From Cristatella mucedo (lineage: Eukaryota > Bryozoa > Phylactolaemata > Cristatellidae), in assembly GCA_009760855.2 (NCBI GenBank), contig WPIO01000018.1, positions 3,600,001 through 3,664,000 on the forward strand: a DNA stretch of 64,000 bases. Direction: 5' to 3'. Of this stretch, positions 58,845-64,000 are shown one piece after another (within the stretch, counting starts at the first letter, position 1; every line of letters begins with the position of its first letter). The notes under the pieces are model-generated. The model was not told the DNA's origin and ran no database searches. It was given only the letters and a program-made list of their open reading frames with translations. A program made the translations under genes and the position numbers.

Positions 58845-61800
58845 GTTCGTGTACCCGCGTGCGCAGCGCTCGACCGTCCGTGGGCTAGGGCGTATGGCGC
58901 GGCCGTACGAATGTAGTAGAGCGGCTAGATGACGCGCCTTCCTCGGAGATCCCACTAGAGAGCTGCCCTCCGGCCACCCCCCCCCCACCTCGGCATTCCG
59001 GCTGTACTGCGAGAGCGGGTATTCGTCGCCGCGAAGGGAAGGATAGTCGCAGCCGGAAAGTGTCCGTCGATTGAGGCTGCTGCAGTGGCTGCTGGGAGCT
59101 GCTTGCGATCGCGGGTCGTTCGCACGGCAGCCGACGATGAGGAGCTGCGGTTGGCTGCATCTGCGGCCCCGGGGAGCGTCTAAAGGCATTAATTCTTGCT
59201 CGCACCTCCCAATGTCGGTGGGCCGACTGCCTGCGCATCCAAGCCGGCGACGCCTTCTACGTGTTATTCGCCGGCTTCCTTAACTTTATAGGTCGTCGGC
59301 GTCCCACTGAAGCCCAATGCTTCCCTTGCCTCTCTCGTCTTTCTCTCCCGTCGTCTCAGCCGCCGTGGCCTAGCCATCGGGATGCACAGGCGAACGGTTT
59401 TTGTTCGTGTCGTGCGGTGCGTGTGTCGTGCCGTAAGCGACGGTTTGTGTCGAGCGTTGACATCGGCTGCCCCTACTCCAATCTGCCCCCCCCACGATCG
59501 GAAGGGCCGGTGGCCATCGCCGTGAGCCGCCGGAGCCCAGCTAATGCTGGCCGCTAGTCAGCTGCCCCTCCTTTGGTGTGACCTTGCCCGAGGTCGAGCC
59601 ATTGAGCACCACTCACTCGGCTTGTCGTGCAGCTGGCTAGCCCGGCTGATATTCGAGCAACCGGCTGCTGGCCGAGCTACCATTCTAGTGTGCTGCTGCG
59701 AACAATGGGTGGCGAACAATAGGAATTATTCTTTCAACAGGCCGCTTGTGAAGTGGTGCATGCTCTGCACTGGCTTAGGCAGCAGTGCAGTGGAATGGGA
59801 AAATCCACACCGGCTCTTCTCCCCATGATCACACCCCTTTTTTTATAGAGCCTCAGCTCGAAAAGGTGCCGACTGCCTGCGATCGATCCCACAGCGGACC
59901 GATTGTTCGTTAGCTAATCTGGTCATGGTGGACCTGCATATGCTCAATTTAGTGTTGGTTGTACTCTTGCCCTCTGGCAGCCCAAATGTCGGTCATGATG
60001 GAAGACCTGGCAGCATTTTGGCATGTCGGGCTTGTCTTGTCCTCGATGTGCACGTGTGAGTGACCGCGACTGCCTGCCGCTAATGATTGCACGATTGCAC
60101 GCTAATGATTGCACGAGCGATGGTGTGAGTGCTTGCTGTGGTGGTTAGTCTCTATCCCACTAGCCTGTATCCTGCCTCCGTGGCAGCTTGCTTGGCTATG
60201 CTAAGCACACAGCCGGCTCACAGAGCCTGTCACAGGCATCCTCGGCAGTTACTAACTAGCGTGGCTACTCTTGACTTCTCACCCTGGTCAAAGGTTTATG
60301 CTAAATGGAGATTTTCAGGATGAGCCTAGTGGCGCTGTCCGTTGCTTGTAATGAACTGCTGGCAAGAGTAGCATCGGCCAGACTGATCGGGTGAGGAATA
60401 CTTAGTAGCCGGCAAAGTACTCAAAAGGCGGTTTGCGCAACCGGTTCCGAATGACTATCTACTTGTACTCCTTTTACTGCAGCTCTCAAGTTCGAGAAAG
60501 CTGCCGAGCCGCGGACACTCTTGACTTAAACATATGCTTGCTCGCTATGTACAGTTGCTGCTAGCCCTCTGGTCAGATGCCACTGGTTTGACTGTTACTT
60601 AATGATAATAATAATAATAACAATAAATAGTTCATTTGTATAGCGCCCTAAGAGAACTTAATCTCTGTTCAGGCGCTTCACATATGCCTCGGGGCTCGAG
60701 CCCACGACCTCTGCCAGACCTTGGTCGGGTGAGCACCTTAACCACTGGACCAAACCAGCTCTCAAATTGACTGACGATCTGCATAGGCATTAGCATAATC
60801 GGAGTCGACTGCCAATTGAAAAAGCTTGGCATTGGAAATCGGCTGGATGTTGGCCACAACTGCAGCCAGCCAGCAGTTCATCTACTTTATCATGTCAATG
60901 CTTACCACTGCTGGTGCTAACAGGAGCCCCATGGGGTGGCAGTGGCTGCTCTGCCTATGTTTGCTTGTGGTGGAACGCATTCGGACAGCTCAGCACTCCG
61001 GCTGGGGTACCTCTAGATCGGGTGCACGTACTGCTGCTGCTGCCGATGCTGCCGCCACTGCTGCTGCTGCTGCACCTCCCCATTACTGCAACTGCCGTCG
61101 TTGCCTCTAGTTGACAGCTGCTACTGCTACCTAAGGATCAGACGATGGGTGGTGGCTGAGCTTCTTAGCTGGAATGCTGAGCAGGCAGCAGCCTTTCCTT
61201 GCTCTAGAGCCGATACTCTTGCAGGAGCACCCTTGCAGCTAGCTGATGGCTCCAGCTGAACGCTTGGCCGGGGTCGGTGAACCTCTGTGTATGAGTGACA
61301 GCAGGAGAGCAGCTGTGGCTGGCACATCGGTTCTCTTCTCACCAACCTGGGTGGCCATCCTAGCTTCGTGTGCTCGACTTGGCTTTTTCCATAAGTGCCG
61401 GTCGCGCTATGGCTCGCGAGTGGCCGGTTGCCTAGGCTACCGATTCCAGCCGCCGAAACCTACTGGCCTCAGTGTGCTCCATCCCATCTGCTACCAGCTG
61501 TCCTGTAGCTTGTCGGTGCCAGCTTGCTTTTTGATGCGTAGCCGCCTGCTGCCCTTCAGCCAGCAACGTCGACACAGGAGGGCTAGGAACAGACAGTGCA
61601 GGCAGCCAGCAAGAGTAACTGCTCGAATGCAGCCACAGCCGATTTACTGACTCGGAGTCCTTGCCGAGTGGCAAACGCCATCGAAGAAGCAGCGGCGGCC
61701 TCTGCCGCAGACACCGGTGGCCCGCTCGCGGCCTATATGTGCTGGTCTGCTGCATGCGCTCTTTGCGTTTGTCTGTGTAAGTGATGATGCAGAACCGTGC

Positions 61801-62706
61801 ATGCTGCTGCGAGGTCGTAATGCCGTAATGTGCTTTATATGGGACGACGAAAGCGTCTTTTGCATTCGTTGCCCTATAGAAAGCGTCCATATAGGACCAG
61901 TGGAAACTGCCCGGAAGTCAAAGCTCGCCGCCTGCGCGCAGCATGGCCGGCGCTGAGCCCGAGTGCATGCGGCCACGGCATACCGATAATGCCAACGCGA
62001 CTGTCTGCCAGTGCTTTCATGGGCAGGATAGTAATAATAAGAAGAATAGCAATCTCTTTTGTAAGTTTTCTTAAGTGCCCTTAGATAGATAGCTTAGTCT
62101 CTGTGCAGGCAATTTTACAACTCGTGGTGAAAGAAGCGATAACCAACAGCTAATGAAAAGTAAGGTATACATACTGCTTGGGTGAGCGTGCAAAAGCGCA
62201 GTTATACTGCTAGGGGGATTGCTGGCCCCAGGTGGGCATTGTGTCGGCCTCTGTCTGACCTGCCTGGTCCGGCTGCAGCCGCAAGGTGCTGGCTGCAGCT
62301 CTTCGGGTGCCATAGCAAATGGCATCTCCATTGTTCTGCAGTGGGCCTCTAGCCGAGGCCGGCTGATAGAGAGGCTGGCTGGCTGGGGCTGCTGGCTAGC
62401 AAATTAGCTCTGGTCCTCTTCCTTGTTCCGCATGGCATTCTGGTGGCGCTTGTATCTGCTGTGGGTGCCTGCGCGAGCAGGCCGTAGGTTCGGTCGGTGC
62501 GTCACAGCCGCCGCCGCCTGCAATCTACAGGGCGGAGCAGCCCCTGGCCTCGAGTTTCCCGGGGCTGGGGCGGGGGAAGGTGTAGCCGACGACTGCTGGC
62601 CTAGCAGCGAAGACTGCTATCTATCTGGCCGACTGGTGTCACCGCCGCTTCTGCCGCTGCTGCTGCTTGCGCCGTCTCCAGCCGAGGCCGTCGTCAAACG
62701 TTGCAG
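58845..62706. other. NRBP intron 1
   Basis: GC-rich first intron of about 3.9 kb. It contains a C run near 58979-58987, a SINE A (60622-60768), CTG/GCC trinucleotide runs near 61030-61075, and otherwise nothing recognised. Confidence 0.7.
60622..60768 (-). mobile_element. SINE family A, full length
   Basis: Reverse strand: TTCATTTGTATAGCGCCCTA, AGGCGCTTCACATATGCC, GGGCTCGAGCCC (B box) and CACTGGACCAAACCAGCTC. Preceded by an (AAT)n end at about 60603-60621. Its total length of about 145 bp shows how short this family is. Confidence 0.92.
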
Positions 62707-62829
62707 GTGCAGCAGCAGGAAGTGCCAGGCATAGACCATGCGTTTCTTGCTATGGACACCGAAGAGGGTGTCGAGGTCGTCTGGAACGAAGTGCAGTTCT
62801 CTGAGAAGAAAAACTTCAAGGCCAAGCAG
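62707..62829 (+). CDS. NRBP1: NRBP coding exon 2 (residues 45-85)
   Basis: After acceptor CAAACGTTGCAG it reads VQQQEVPGIDHAFLAMDTEE, then GVEVVWNEVQFSEKKNFKAK and Q. It matches human VPGIDSAYLAMDTEEGVEVV / WNEVQFSERKNYK, the start of the pseudokinase domain, where a normal glycine loop is replaced. The frame meets TGA at 62836-62838, so the exon must end before it. The best end is AAGCAG|GCACGT, a GC-AG type donor, in phase 0, expected to join EEKV... outside the window. The alternative GT at 62834 fits less well. Confidence 0.93.
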
Positions 62830-64000
62830 GCACGTTTTTGAGCTGATGCAGCTCCGGCGCGCGCAGCGGCGCCACACTGTCAGGTTCTATCCTCGTGAAC
62901 GCAACCAGTGGCTCTCTTCTCAAGGAAGTCGAAGGTCTGAGCTGTTCTTAGTAAGAAGGTGCTGGAAAGCAGCTGCCTGGCTGGCCGTCAGAGGTGGGCG
63001 TATTATTGCTGCTCGGGATGGTGGGGCGGGTTGGGGCCCACGTGACATTCTGCTCACAGCAGCACGGAGGAGTCCCTGGTTGAGCAGTTGAGATGCAAAG
63101 GGTGTGTCCGGCAGAGTAAGCTGTCTTAAGCTGGCCTGCTGTAAAGCTAGTGCTGCTACAGCACACTGGACAAGGCATAGATACAAAGGAATGCCGACTA
63201 TTAACTTTGTGACTCATCCACAGCACGGTGGGTTCTCCCTGTTGTCTCTCATCTTAGCCGCCACCTTCTCCTTCAGTCGACTCACTGCGTTCCTTTAATG
63301 TTTTAATTGTTTTATTCCTCGACCAACGTCGGCAGGCGTTTCCTTTTGGCTGGCTGCAGCTAATTCTTGAGTCGCTTGTCACCTCACCTCTCTCTCCTCG
63401 CATGTCTATGTCGCTACCCAAGCCTGTAATCGCTTGTTGGCGATGGTTCGGATTGCTTAGTTAAATTCTGCTGGCAAGTCTCAGCACCTGCCGGCGATCT
63501 GTAACTGTGGAGGCCCTGAACTTCTCGTCATGCACTGTGCTTTGTTCTTTTTTTTTGTCACTGCACCTGAATGCCAAGCAAGCAGCCTTTGGCGTAAATC
63601 GGTTTGCCTCTCACGAAAACTCTGCTGCCTTTGTCAGTCCTTGCTGTTCGATTTTATGCTCGACAAATTTGCTCACGCATTTCATCGAATGCCTGCGTCA
63701 TGCTAGCTAGACGTGCGACAGTGTGCTGCTCGTGAGCCTGCCTTTGTCCCACGTTCGATTGGCAGCTGTTTAGCAGCTTCTCACGGTAGGAAGCACCTAG
63801 CCCGGCTGCCGTCTGGAGCCTTGGTTCGCTCATCTTAATTTGGCAGAGCGGCTCCTTGCGATGTGGTGCAGCTTCAAGCTGGCATATAGTACCAGCCGAG
63901 CTGCTGCTGCTGCTGCCTCTGCAGCTCCTTCTGCTGCCTCTCTGCCGTTCCCGGTGGTGCTTCGGTTGCCGCAGCTGCTGCTGCTGCCTCCGTCCACCAT
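62830..64000. other. NRBP intron 2 (incomplete)
   Basis: No further NRBP exon (expected to start near EEKVRAVFDNL) was found. CTG/GCTGCC-rich runs occur at 63895-63995. A T run lies near 63548. Confidence 0.6.

Noticed and set aside
62833-62877. Continuation of NRBP exon 2 past the GCACGT
   Set aside because: In-frame TGA at 62836-62838; the sequence beyond does not match the pseudokinase.

Overview
This is a window of animal nuclear DNA. It has split genes with GT-AG introns of about 1-8 kb, many retroposons and long microsatellites, and no bacterial-type gene organisation. Two genes can be recognised by reading exons across introns. A complete CCM2 (malcavernin) orthologue lies on the + strand from 6604 to 44018. 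It has nine coding exons in consistent phase and encodes 415 residues. The first two coding exons of an NRBP (nuclear receptor-binding protein pseudokinase) orthologue lie at 58713-58844 and 62707-62829, and the gene runs off the right edge. Bases 1-67 may be the end of one more exon of an unidentified gene.

Layout: 1-67 possible exon end; 430-2270 LINE debris; about 3900-6600 CpG-rich region leading into CCM2 exon 1; 6604-44018 CCM2, whose introns hold most of the repeats; 44019-58600 intergenic, with LINE fragments, a long fold-back (inverted-repeat) element at 49257-51062, SINEs and a decayed pogo-type DNA transposon; 58600-64000 GC-rich NRBP promoter and 5' part. CCM2 and NRBP lie in the same orientation, about 14.7 kb apart.

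Repeats: more than twenty 5'-truncated L2/CR1-type LINE fragments from at least three families. One family ends in a double-helix hairpin followed by ATT repeats. SINE family A has a tRNA-like head and a tail resembling that LINE hairpin. SINE family B has a tRNA-like head and a different conserved body. One 187-bp element at 27186-27372 has the ends, interior and perfect 8-bp target duplication expected of a SPIN-type hAT MITE, a family known for horizontal transfer between animals.

The CCM2 protein lacks a loop found in vertebrate CCM2, and the repeat families are not typical of vertebrates, so an invertebrate is likely. I cannot fix the phylum. CCM2 (scaffold of the CCM/MEKK3 complex) and NRBP (adaptor pseudokinase) are not known to work as a pair, and their adjacency alone does not imply a joint role.
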